Origin: Paenibacillus sonchi
Lineage (GTDB): Bacteria; Bacillota; Bacilli; Paenibacillales; Paenibacillaceae
Reading direction: 5' to 3'
Assembly: GCF_016772475.1 (NCBI RefSeq)
Contig: NZ_CP068595.1
Coordinates: 558,001-622,000, forward strand
DNA: 64,000 bases
In this document: in pieces, positions 17,763-25,792 of the stretch
Layout of the letters: every line of letters starts with the position of its first letter
Position numbering within the stretch: position 1 is the first letter of the stretch
Notes under the pieces: generated by a model
Told to the model about the DNA's origin: nothing
Seen by the model: only the letters and a program-made list of their open reading frames with translations
Database searches by the model: none
Program-made: the position numbers and the translations under genes

Positions 17763-18887
17763 CTACAGCGGGAGTACGTTCACATATTCCGGCGCCGAAA
17801 CCGGCTGTCCGTAATCTACATTATTGGTGCCGGTAACGGTCTTTTGCCCGTTCATGCGGATTTGTACCAGAGCATCGTCCGAGTTCTGAGCAACGGTAAG
17901 CACGACCGATTCCAGCATTTCCGCCGGTATGCCCTTGCCGTCGGCGAACATATCATCGTTGAGGGAAACCGTGACCACTCCGTTCTGGCCCGCTTCCACG
18001 GAATCCAGCACAGTTTCCTGGGTCATCACCATCTCCAGCCCCTTCTCTGATTCCGGTCCGGCAATCAGCTCATTCAGCGCCGCTTTCAGCGTATCCTGCC
18101 CTGCGGGTACAAAGCGGGTAACAGGTACATAATACTGATGAGTGCCGTCAGACGTTGCTGCGGAAAAATATACGGTAACCGCGCTTGAATTCATCAGCAG
18201 CGGGCCGTGTTTCGGCAGGTTGATTCCCAGAGTGCGTGTTAACGGGCGGTCCAGCGGTGTGTCCTGCAGCGGCATCTCCGTAAGCTTCTTGCCATCCACC
18301 CACAGCTGCACTCCCTGAATCCCGTCCTGGCCGGTAAGTGTCCAGGTGATCGCTTCAAGGATTTTGCGCTCATCTGCGGGTTCGTAATCGTTAAACTTGG
18401 AATTGAACTCAACCACAGCCAGCTTATCCTTGTCTACGGTGATGTTCTTTACCTCTGTACCGGCAGGAAGCACACCCTTGAAGCCTTCCGGCAATGCCGA
18501 AGCATATTGCCCCTTGCTGACGAGCGCAGCAAGCGAATCCTTCAGCATGGCGGTGTTATCGCCTTCCGGCAAGCTTAGGGATACCGGTGCGAGCAGGCCG
18601 TTGCCATCCTCCAGGAAAACGGTTGTCCGTTCCCCGGCTGCAGCCGCAGGCGCAGTATCCGTGCTCACCCCTGCCGCAAGATCGGCCTCATCCAGCGCTA
18701 CAGGCCCGAGTACCCCTGTATCCGGCGTTCCCTCGCCGCTGACCTGCAGCATCTGCGCTTCGACCTCGCTGGGGGGCGGGTCTACCGATGCCGACTCCGA
18801 GCCGAACAGGCCGCAGCCGGACAAGGTTAATGGAACTGCGAGCAGGCAAGCCGCGGACAGCCCGCGGATTGGTTTCATATGCTTCAT
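17763..18887 (-). CDS. gerM: GerM spore germination/sporulation lipoprotein
   Basis: Two GerM domains (residues ~75-210 and ~225-360) follow a lipoprotein signal (LAVPLTLSGCGLFGSE, lipobox LSGC near residue 25) and an Ala/Glu-rich linker. The repeated motif of the domains is seen as AVVEFNSKFNDYEPADERKILEAITWTLTG and VTVSLNDDMFADGKGIPAEMLESVVLTVAQ. In Bacillus GerM is needed for sporulation and germination and sits at the outer forespore membrane. The downstream rph and rdgB support the assignment, since this trio is conserved in Bacillales. Confidence 0.92.
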   Translation of the reverse strand: MKHMKPIRGLSAACLLAVPLTLSGCGLFGSESASVDPPPSEVEAQMLQVSGEGTPDTGVLGPVALDEADLAAGVSTDTAPAAAAGERTTVFLEDGNGLLAPVSLSLPEGDNTAMLKDSLAALVSKGQYASALPEGFKGVLPAGTEVKNITVDKDKLAVVEFNSKFNDYEPADERKILEAITWTLTGQDGIQGVQLWVDGKKLTEMPLQDTPLDRPLTRTLGINLPKHGPLLMNSSAVTVYFSAATSDGTHQYYVPVTRFVPAGQDTLKAALNELIAGPESEKGLEMVMTQETVLDSVEAGQNGVVTVSLNDDMFADGKGIPAEMLESVVLTVAQNSDDALVQIRMNGQKTVTGTNNVDYGQPVSAPEYVNVLPL

Positions 18888-18987
18888 GAATGATTACCCC
18901 TTTCAACGCTTGAGATCAGTTGTACTGCTATGTATACGAGCCCTCTGCTCAAAAAATAACAACAGCTTATCCTAAATTGCCGGTTTC

Positions 18988-19017
18988 TGGACAATTACTG
19001 CACAGGCAGGGTACAAT
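18988..19017 (+). promoter_or_regulatory. candidate sigma-A promoter of the PgpA-type gene
   Basis: TGGACA (18988-18993) and TACAAT (19012-19017) are separated by 18 bases, about 47 bases before the ATG at 19064. Confidence 0.45.
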
Positions 19018-19063
19018 TTTCTAAACCAATCAAACTAAGACTTAAATTACGGGGTGACTGAAC

Positions 19064-19669
19064 ATGGCTGATGCTAGTGCAAAAATACCTTACAGTCTAA
19101 ACAGCAAAAAGGTCGCGGAAGCAACCACATTCTGGCTGCATAAACGCGGAGTAACCTTGGAAGAAATCGCCGAGCTGGTGATGCTGCTGCAGAAGAAATA
19201 CTATCCGAATCTGACCATGGAAGAGTGTGTGCATAACGTAGAGATGGTGCTAAGCAAACGCGAGGTGCAGAATGCTGTGCTGACCGGCATCCAGCTGGAT
19301 GTGCTGGCCGAAGAGGGCAAGCTGCTCTCCCCTCTGCAGGATATGATTGAAAACGACGAAAGCTTATACGGCGTAGATGAAATTCTGGCTTTTTCAATTG
19401 TGAACGTATACGGGAGCATCGGCTTCACCAACTATGGTTATGTGGACAAGCTGAAGCCCGGTGTGCTGGAGCGTCTGAATGACAAAACCACCGGCCAAAT
19501 CCATACCTATCTGGACGATATTGTCGGGGCTGTAGCTGCTGCCGCCAGCTCCCGCATCGCACACCGGAAGCAGGCCGAGCGCGAACAGGAGCTGGGCCAG
19601 CCGCATGCGCCCGAAGATCTTGAGGCAGCCTCCCGGAAGGCGGCAACGGACAAGCTGCAGCACGAGTGA
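19064..19669 (+). CDS. YutG/PgpA-family phosphatidylglycerophosphatase A-related protein
   Basis: About 201 residues closely resembling Bacillus YutG: RGVTLEEIAELVMLLQKKYYPNLT, then VLSKREVQNAVLTGIQLDVLAE and NDESLYGVDEILAFSIVNVYGSIGFTNYGYVDK. The family is annotated as phosphatidylglycerophosphatase A, which dephosphorylates PG-phosphate, but the bacilli version is a short soluble form. The C-terminal ~35 residues are charged and variable (RKQAEREQELGQ). It is a single gene on the plus strand between gerM and an unknown gene. Family assignment is firm; the enzymatic role is less so. Confidence 0.8.
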   Translation: MADASAKIPYSLNSKKVAEATTFWLHKRGVTLEEIAELVMLLQKKYYPNLTMEECVHNVEMVLSKREVQNAVLTGIQLDVLAEEGKLLSPLQDMIENDESLYGVDEILAFSIVNVYGSIGFTNYGYVDKLKPGVLERLNDKTTGQIHTYLDDIVGAVAAAASSRIAHRKQAEREQELGQPHAPEDLEAASRKAATDKLQHE

Positions 19670-19907
19670 AGCGGGCAAGCTTTGCCGGATGGGTATATCT
19701 ATTTCGGGCAGAATCTCGGGCAGAATCAGGTAGATGCTCGGCAGAATCGGCGAGATGTTCGCGGAATACCGGGTAGATGCTCGGCGGAATTTAGCACGTC
19801 CCCACCCTTTTACCGGCCTGCAGAAATAGGTTTACGTTTTTCCGTACCCTGGGTTTTGGCAGTAAGAACGCTTGGAATAATAGATTGGAAAGAAGGTGAA
19901 CACCAGG

Positions 19908-20843
19908 ATGACCTATTCGTTTGTAATCAGCCCGGTGTCAGTACAGGATTTTGAGAGCGAAGATGAGCTGATCGAGCGCTGCAAGGAATGGAATCTTTTG
20001 TCCAGTACAGCTACCCGGGTAAAAACTTATCTGTATAAGCGGCAAGGGTTCACGCTGCCTTGTGAAATTGTCGGATATGTGGATCCTCAGACCGTTGTGA
20101 TTCAGTTCGAGAATAAGCAGCAGCACTGCATTCATCCCGCTTATCTAAAAGAAATGCAGACCGCCGCCTTCGGCTCAAGGGCAGGCGCAGCTTCCGATGC
20201 AGTTAAGACGGAGGACTCCCCGACCTCTTCCGAAGAGGTTATGGAGGAAGACAAGGATGCAGACGCTGTAGATGCAGCACCCGGAGCTGAAGGGGACGAA
20301 AACGTCCAGGCCGCAGCCGGAACGTCTGCAGGCACTGGGGCAGGTGCAACACTTGCTGGGGCAGGTGCAGATGTTGATGGGGCGGGTGCTGCTGTTGCCG
20401 GGGCAAGTGCTGCTGTTGTTGGGGCAGGTGCTGCTGTTGCCGGGACAGGTGCTGCCGAGGTAGATGCGACAGTTGCTGGGGCAGCACCTGCCGATGAAAC
20501 GCCAGAGGCTCCGAAGAAGCCGGCTAAATCCAAAAAGAAACCGGCCCTTGTCCTGCCGGACGAGAAACTCCAGATGACAGCCACCGTCAAAGAGTTCACA
20601 ACCGTGCCCAATCATTTCTCGGATAACGACGACGAGGTAATCATTTATGAGGGAGTGACCGTGGAGGGACAAGATCTTGCCATCGAGGAAGTCTGGTCCA
20701 GCCACAGCGCCACGCTGAAAAAGCTGGAGCTGGCTGTTGGCGACACCCTCTCCTTCGAGGCAAAGGTCGTCGCCAAAAAGCTCACCCAGCATCCGGTCAA
20801 ATACAAAATCAACAACCCGTCCAAGATAAAAAAAGTGGACTAG
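19908..20843 (+). CDS. unknown protein with Gly/Ala repeat linker
   Basis: I do not recognise this ~311-residue protein. The N-terminal ~85 residues form a compact mixed region (FVISPVSVQDFESEDELIER to QFENKQQHCIHPAYLKEM). An acidic stretch follows, then ~60 residues of Gly/Ala/Val repeats of the type GAGAAVAGAG, then a Lys/Pro-rich hinge (PKKPAKSKKKP). The C-terminal ~90 residues look like a small beta-rich domain (LQMTATVKEFTTVPNHFSDN to VKYKINNPSKIKKV), possibly OB-like. No signal peptide or membrane helix is visible. The start is set at ATG 19908, nine bases behind AAGGTG; an in-frame GTG lies at 19896. A GC-rich hairpin follows the stop. Confidence 0.7.
   Translation: MTYSFVISPVSVQDFESEDELIERCKEWNLLSSTATRVKTYLYKRQGFTLPCEIVGYVDPQTVVIQFENKQQHCIHPAYLKEMQTAAFGSRAGAASDAVKTEDSPTSSEEVMEEDKDADAVDAAPGAEGDENVQAAAGTSAGTGAGATLAGAGADVDGAGAAVAGASAAVVGAGAAVAGTGAAEVDATVAGAAPADETPEAPKKPAKSKKKPALVLPDEKLQMTATVKEFTTVPNHFSDNDDEVIIYEGVTVEGQDLAIEEVWSSHSATLKKLELAVGDTLSFEAKVVAKKLTQHPVKYKINNPSKIKKVD
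20330..20490 (+). repeat. in-frame tandem Gly/Ala-coding repeat
   Basis: Repeats of about 24 bases with the core GGGGCAGGTGCTGCTGTTG code for GAGAAVAG-like units inside the unknown protein. The units differ slightly, so this is an old or actively shuffled repeat. Confidence 0.7.
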
Positions 20844-20862
20844 CCGTCTATATGCAGTGCGA

Positions 20863-20894
20863 ACAACCCCGGGCGCTTCAACCAGCCCGGGGTT
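20863..20894. terminator. GC-rich hairpin after the Gly/Ala protein
   Basis: A 10-bp stem (AACCCCGGGC with GCCCGGGGTT) lies 20 bases after the stop at 20843. No T run follows, so it is a probable but not textbook terminator. Confidence 0.5.
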
Positions 20895-21022
20895 CTTCAA
20901 CAACGGCATTTCTGCCGTTGTTTCGGAGCAAACCCGCCGGCGGTGCTTCAACAACGGCACTTTTGCCGTTGTTTCGGGGCAAACCCGCTACGGGCGCTTC
21001 AACAACGGCACTTTTGCCGTTG
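20895..21022. repeat. palindromic repeat array A, first cluster (three units)
   Basis: Three units of ~50 bases, each with CTTCAACAACGGCA, a short spacer (TTTCT or CTTTT) and TGCCGTTGTT, that is a perfect 8-9 bp hairpin around a 4-6 base loop, followed by TCGGGGCAAACCCGC. Units start near 20895, 20947 and 20998. Confidence 0.85.
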
Positions 21023-21117
21023 TAGATATACACTGTTCCCCACGGCAGTCCAGCCGTCTTGAATTTCAGTCTAGCGTTACCTGGAGAACGACTCCCCATG
21101 AATCCCACGGCAACTCT

Positions 21118-21340
21118 AAGTGGAAAAAGGGAAACTAATTTGCTTGCTCACCCTTTTTTTCAGCAGATGAAGTGGAAAAAGGTACACTAATTCAGCTCAT
21201 TTCGCCATTGGACGAGGAATTTATCCCCATTAAGTTTACTTTTTCCATCTAATTCTCAGAATTTTTGAATTCCGGGAAAAATAAGCTCCCTTTTTCCAAC
21301 TAGCGTTTGCGAATAAGCCAGTGAGCACGCACTAGTTGGA
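21118..21340. repeat. second intergenic repeat family built on TGGAAAAAGG
   Basis: Two direct units, AGTGGAAAAAGG followed by an ACTAATT end, lie at 21119 and 21171. Two related inverted units lie at ~21233-21258 (ACTTTTTCCATCTAATT) and ~21285-21303 (CCCTTTTTCCAACTAG). A shorter CTAGTTGGAA echo lies at 21332. No open frame explains them. Confidence 0.7.
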
Positions 21341-21399
21341 ATGAGGAGATCTAGAATGATCCCTCAACTTTATAATTTCCAAGATTCGGCCTTCACCGG

Positions 21400-21518
21400 T
21401 TCAACAACGGCACTTTTACCGAACAATCTAGTCTGCGGGACTTCATCAACGGCATTTCTGCCGTTGTTTCGGAGCGAATCCGCCTCGTGGGCTTCATTAA
21501 CGCACTTTTACCGTTGTT
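21400..21518. repeat. palindromic repeat array A, second cluster (three degenerate units)
   Basis: Three further units of the CAACGGCA/TGCCGTTG family lie near 21400, 21442 and 21493. The first and last have decayed arms (TTTTACCG). They precede the end of the metallo-hydrolase gene at 21613. The stretch 20844-21612 holds no gene, only these two repeat families. Confidence 0.8.
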
Positions 21519-21612
21519 GATCCAAAAAAGCCAGGCTGCGCATACATGGTTCACCCCGTATACGCGGCCTGGCCTCTATTCTCGGGTTCCCTCCGTATAC
21601 GCAACCTGGCCT

Positions 21613-22638
21613 CTATTCATCTGCTGCCGGGCGGGCAGCCTGATTAACTGCCGCGAACATCGTCACCCCGCCGGGCTCCGGCCCGGTGACTTCCGCCCGC
21701 TCCCGGCGCACCAGCTCGGCCAGATGCGCCAGCGCCTCGCTCATCGCGAACCGCATCTGGTGCGCGCTGGACACGCGGCTGCGGAACAGCGCTTCGCATA
21801 CCGCGAAGCCGCTGAGCGGGCCGCCCGCGAGCAGAGCGGCTGCCTGCTCCAGCCGCTCTTCGTGATGGCGCAGCAGGCTGTCCGCCCGCTCCGTGAAGCC
21901 CGTGAACGGTTCCCGGTGTCCCGGGAACGCACGGGTCACCCGGAGGCTGCGCAGCTCGCGCAGCCCCTCCATGAAGGTGCGCAGCGGCTGCGGATCGCTG
22001 CCCGGCTGCAGGCTGATGTTGGGCGAGATCTGCGGCAGCACGGCATCGCCGCAGAGAATCTGCCCGCTGCCGCCGTGATAAAAGGACAAATGCCCCGGCG
22101 CATGTCCGCCGGTTACCAGCGGCTGCCATTTGCGGTTGCCCATGATGAACGGCTCTGCCGCGTTGATATAGGCCACCTCCGGCTGCGGGGTGACCTGGGG
22201 CAGGAAGCTCTCCAGATGCTCCCTGATTCCCTGTACCCAGTCCTCCGGCATGCCGTAGCGGAGGAAGAACAGCGGCAGCGCTTCATTCAGAATCCCCTCC
22301 GCTCCCCAGGTCAGCCGGGCTTCTTCATGGGCCCGTTCCGACATCCAGACCTTGCCGCCGCTGCGGGCCTGCAGCCAGCCGGCAAGACCGTAATGGTCCG
22401 GATGATGATGCGTCACCACGATATCCCGGATTGCGCTCCAGGAACAGTCCAGCTCCTGAAGCACAGCTTCCCATGCCGCTTCCGCCTCAGGCGTGTGCGG
22501 CCCGGGGTCAATCACCGTAAGCTGTCCGTTCCGGTCAGGCAGAATATAGCTGTTCACCTGGCGCAGCGGCGGAGCCATCGGAACCGAGAACTGGAGAATG
22601 CCGCCTTCCCATGTGGTGATGTCTGTCTTTGGCATCAT
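21613..22638 (-). CDS. metallo-beta-lactamase fold hydrolase
   Basis: About 341 residues. The MBL metal motif THHHPDHYG is at residues ~75-83, with VIDPGPHTPE before it, later ligands in VTGGHAPGHLSFY and CGDAVLP, and the final His in FPGHREP. A C-terminal helical extension (residues ~235-330, ending in AVCEALFRSRVSSAHQMRF) resembles the winged-helix tail of LACTB2-like hydrolases. The substrate is unknown. ATG 22638 is chosen because GGGGAGG lies ten bases upstream. It begins 40 bases after the methyltransferase stop, so the two probably share a transcript. The region is unusually GC-rich towards the 3' end. Confidence 0.88.
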   Translation of the reverse strand: MMPKTDITTWEGGILQFSVPMAPPLRQVNSYILPDRNGQLTVIDPGPHTPEAEAAWEAVLQELDCSWSAIRDIVVTHHHPDHYGLAGWLQARSGGKVWMSERAHEEARLTWGAEGILNEALPLFFLRYGMPEDWVQGIREHLESFLPQVTPQPEVAYINAAEPFIMGNRKWQPLVTGGHAPGHLSFYHGGSGQILCGDAVLPQISPNISLQPGSDPQPLRTFMEGLRELRSLRVTRAFPGHREPFTGFTERADSLLRHHEERLEQAAALLAGGPLSGFAVCEALFRSRVSSAHQMRFAMSEALAHLAELVRRERAEVTGPEPGGVTMFAAVNQAARPAADE

Positions 22639-22678
22639 GCCGTCGCCGCCTCCCCTGAATCTTCTCCCTGATACCATC

Positions 22679-23412
22679 CTAGGGACGCACGCCCGTAAAG
22701 ATCATCCGCCGCGAATTCTCCGCCTCATACTCATCTTCCTCATAGCTGCCGTGCACGGCCTCCAGCTGAAGGCCCGCAGCGGCAATCATCTCGCGGAATT
22801 TCTCCAGCGGATACAGCTTGACCCGCTCATGATATATGCGGGGGCACCCCCTGACTTTGAGGTCAGGATGATGTCCTTCTTGACATAGCCATCCTCAATC
22901 CGCCGCGACTCATCAATCAGGTTGTCCCCGTCCTCACGGACTGAGTGCGGAACCAGATGACGGATCACATGGGCCGGATTCAAAAAATCAACAATGAATT
23001 TGCCGCCCGGCACCAGCATACGGTGAATTTCCCGCAGCACCTTCACCTGCTCCTCATCCTCTTCAAAATATCCAAACGAAGTAAACAAATTCACCACAGC
23101 CGCAAAACCGCCTTCAAGCGGCAGCCTGCGCATATCCGAACGTATCCAGGTGACCGCTTCTGCCCCGGCCTGCGCCCGTGCTTCACGGAGCAGCGCATCC
23201 GACAAATCCACACCCGTAACCTCATAGCCCGCTTCCGCCAGCGCCAGGGAATGGCGGCCCATGCCGCAGCATAAATCCAGCACTTTGGCGCCTTGCGGCA
23301 GCTCCAGCCAGCCGATCATTTTCTCCACCTCGCGCCGTGCCCCGCCGAAATCCCTGTGCCTGTATACAATTAGATAATCCTCGCCAAAGCTCTCCTCGTA
23401 CCACTCGCCCAT
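22679..23412 (-). CDS. class I SAM-dependent methyltransferase, frameshifted near the 3' end
   Basis: A small-molecule methyltransferase with motif I VLDLCCGMGRHSLALAEAG, an acidic strand end VTGVDLSDALL and the post-I region GGFAAVVNLFTSFGYF. The frame breaks after KSGGAP at the GGGGG run 22840-22844. Restoring one base continues it as RIYHERVKLYPLEKFREM and ends EAENSRRMIFTGVRP at a TAG at 22679-22681, for ~244 residues in total. Without repair the protein ends in ~15 unrelated residues. The start at 23412 is behind GGGAGGAGAAGGAAC. The break is probably a homopolymer error. Confidence 0.82.
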
Positions 23413-23587
23413 GTTCCTTCTCCTCCCGCAGCAGCGCCTGCACAAGCTTTTTCTATGTATGCTAATGCGTGTATTCAAACCTTAACTCTCCCAAATCTGC
23501 GGCTATGCTCCTGCTTTTCCTCCTAATATCGGGGCTTGAATACACCGCCTAATGTAACGCAATTGTACCGCCTTTTAGGGGTAAACT

Positions 23588-23638
23588 CAAAAAAGAGTCG
23601 CCATTTCGTCATACTTCCCGCGTCACGGCAACTCTTTA
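23588..23638 (-). terminator. intrinsic terminator of the GH13 gene
   Basis: On the minus strand AAAGAGTTGCCG and GGCGACTCTTT form a stem with a ~25-base loop and end in six Ts. It is the first termination signal after the GH13 stop at 23848. The rest of 23413-23847 shows no gene. Confidence 0.7.
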
Positions 23639-23847
23639 GCCACTTTTAGTTCAGTTGGAATTTAGATTTTCATACGGGTCTGGTCGTTACTACAGGAAAT
23701 GGTTGGACTTTCGGCCGCAGTTGAAATCCGGTGACTGATTATACTTCCGGTGCGGGCTTTCCTACAAAAAGCTTTCAGGCGGGCGCTTCCGCTCCTTCAG
23801 TTCCAACTTCCCCTCCGCACTTCTACCCTTTTACGAATTTTTTAAGT

Positions 23848-25548
23848 TCATCTCACCTGGCTCTGCCGCTGCAAATAGACTCTCGCTTCATAAGGCCGGA
23901 GCTTCAGGCTCTGCAGGTCTTCCTCTTTATTCGGCGTGTAATTGGAAATCAGCAGCTCCAGCTTCTCCGGCTGAAAATCCTCCGGCAGCTCAAATACCGG
24001 CTCCCGCTCAAAAAAATTCAGGATTACCAGCAGCCGCTGCTCCTCCAGCGTGCGCGTATACGCATAAATTTCCGGATGCTCTTCCAGCAGCAGGGTATAG
24101 TCGCCGTAGACAATGACCTGATGTTTTTTTCGCAGCTCAATCAGCTTCTTGTAGTAATGATAGATCGAATCCGGGTCCCTGACCGCGCTCGCTGCATTGA
24201 TCTCCCTGGAATTGGAGTTCACCCGGATCCATGGCACGCCTGTTGTAAACCCGCCGTTCTCCCCATCGTCCCACTGCATCGGCGTGCGGGCATTGTCCCG
24301 GCTTTTTTTGTGGATCGCGGCCATGATGTCGGCTTCGGGAACGCCATTCGTACGTTTTTCTTCATAATAATTCAGCGTCTCCACATCCCGGTAATCATCA
24401 ATCGACTCAAAACCCGCATTCGTCATCCCGAGCTCCTCACCCTGATAGATATAAGGCGTTCCCTCCAGCATGTGAATGAAGGTAGCCAGCATTTTGGCCG
24501 AGGGGATGCGGTAATACAGATCATTGCCGAACCGGGAAACCGAGCGCGGCTGGTCATGGTTGCACAAATAGTTGGCGTTCCAGCCTTTGCCGTGCAGGAC
24601 CGTCTGCCAATTGCTGATAATCTTCTTAAGCTCCAGGAGGCTCCAGGGTACCGTATCCCATTTTCCTCCGCCGGGCGCGGCGCAATCCAGATTCATATGC
24701 TCGAATTGAAAGGTCATATTCAGCTCGCGGCGTCCATCCCCGACATAATCCAGGGCCTGCTCCGGGCCCAGACCCGAGGTTTCGCCGACCGTCATGATAT
24801 CGTAGAAGTAGAGCACCTGATCGTTCAGGTTGCGCAGCAGCGTGTGCACATGCTCCAGATTGGAGAACATATCATACGCCCGCACCGTTGCCGTTCCATG
24901 GGGATTCAAGGCGTCGGGATATCCGCCTTTTTTCACAATATGGGCGATTGCATCAAACCGGAAGCCGTCGACCCCTTTTTTCAGCCACCACTGCACCATT
25001 TCATGCAGCTTGTCAATCACGGCGGGGTTTTCCCAGTTCAGATCCGGCTGGAATTTAGAATAGAGATGCAGATAATATTCATCCGTCTTGGGATCAAGCT
25101 CCCAGACCGAACCGCTGAAATAGGACTCCCAGTTATTCGGCGGACCGCCGTTTTTGCCTTTTCTCCAGATGTAGTAATCCCGTTTGGGATTATCCTTCGA
25201 GCTTCTGGATTCAATAAACCAGGGATGCTGATGGGACGTATGGTTCAGCACCAGATCCATCATCAGCTTCATTCCGCGCGAGTGCAGCTCCCGCAGCAGC
25301 CGGTCAAAATCATCCATCGTCCCGAATTCCTTCATAATGTCGCAATAATCACTGATATCATAGCCGTTGTCATGATTTGGAGATTTATAAATCGGACAGA
25401 TCCAGATCACATCCACGCCCAGATCCTGCAAATAATCCAGCTTGGACATAATCCCGCGCAGATCTCCAATCCCGTCACCGTTACTATCCATGAAGCTGAT
25501 CGGATAAATCTGGTATACGACACTTTCCTTCCACCATTTTGGATTCAC
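23848..25548 (-). CDS. GH13 alpha-glucosidase (oligo-1,6-glucosidase type)
   Basis: About 566 residues, the usual length for the oligo-1,6-glucosidase/trehalose-6-phosphate hydrolase group. It starts with WWKESVVYQIYPISFMDSNGDGIGDLRG. The four GH13 regions are visible: DLVLNHTS, GFRFDAIAH (nucleophile Asp), VGETSG (acid/base Glu) and CNHDQPRSVSRFG (transition-state Asp). There is no signal peptide, so it acts on imported oligosaccharides in the cytoplasm. The GTG start lies seven bases behind GGAGGG. No transporter is adjacent, so the substrate (isomaltose, maltose or trehalose-6-P) is not settled. No sequence-based call between MalL and TreA is made. Confidence 0.9.
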   Translation of the reverse strand: MNPKWWKESVVYQIYPISFMDSNGDGIGDLRGIMSKLDYLQDLGVDVIWICPIYKSPNHDNGYDISDYCDIMKEFGTMDDFDRLLRELHSRGMKLMMDLVLNHTSHQHPWFIESRSSKDNPKRDYYIWRKGKNGGPPNNWESYFSGSVWELDPKTDEYYLHLYSKFQPDLNWENPAVIDKLHEMVQWWLKKGVDGFRFDAIAHIVKKGGYPDALNPHGTATVRAYDMFSNLEHVHTLLRNLNDQVLYFYDIMTVGETSGLGPEQALDYVGDGRRELNMTFQFEHMNLDCAAPGGGKWDTVPWSLLELKKIISNWQTVLHGKGWNANYLCNHDQPRSVSRFGNDLYYRIPSAKMLATFIHMLEGTPYIYQGEELGMTNAGFESIDDYRDVETLNYYEEKRTNGVPEADIMAAIHKKSRDNARTPMQWDDGENGGFTTGVPWIRVNSNSREINAASAVRDPDSIYHYYKKLIELRKKHQVIVYGDYTLLLEEHPEIYAYTRTLEEQRLLVILNFFEREPVFELPEDFQPEKLELLISNYTPNKEEDLQSLKLRPYEARVYLQRQSQVR

Positions 25549-25701
25549 AAGGATTCCCTCCGCTTCTGCATTTCAGACATATTAGTATATCTTAACCACA
25601 CTGGCGGAAGAGAATAACAAATTTTGATAAATCATTGCTTCACATGCGTTACTCAGCAGCGAATCCTCCATGATTGATTAATCTCTGTCCGCTTCACTCA
25701 G

Positions 25702-25791
25702 CTAAATGGAGTCCAATCCTCCTGCACCGCCCATATCATCTGAAGCTTTCAGGATATCCGCATGTTTCGGCACTGCATAATCTCCCGTACT
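25702..25791 (-). pseudogene. possible C-terminal gene remnant at the intron 3' flank
   Basis: On the minus strand, directly after the intron's 3' end, an open stretch reads GDYAVPKHADILKASDDMGG and continues to LDSI and a TAG at 25702-25704. It has no start, and its upstream part is missing. The amino-acid sequence looks protein-like but I do not recognise it. It may be the tail of a gene lost in a rearrangement around the intron. Confidence 0.35.
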
Positions 25792-25792
25792 A

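Noticed and set aside
20895..21518. Could the repeated palindromes be a CRISPR array?
   Set aside because: The units are irregularly spaced, degenerate, split in two clusters, and the sequence between them is not unique spacer-like. No cas gene is near.
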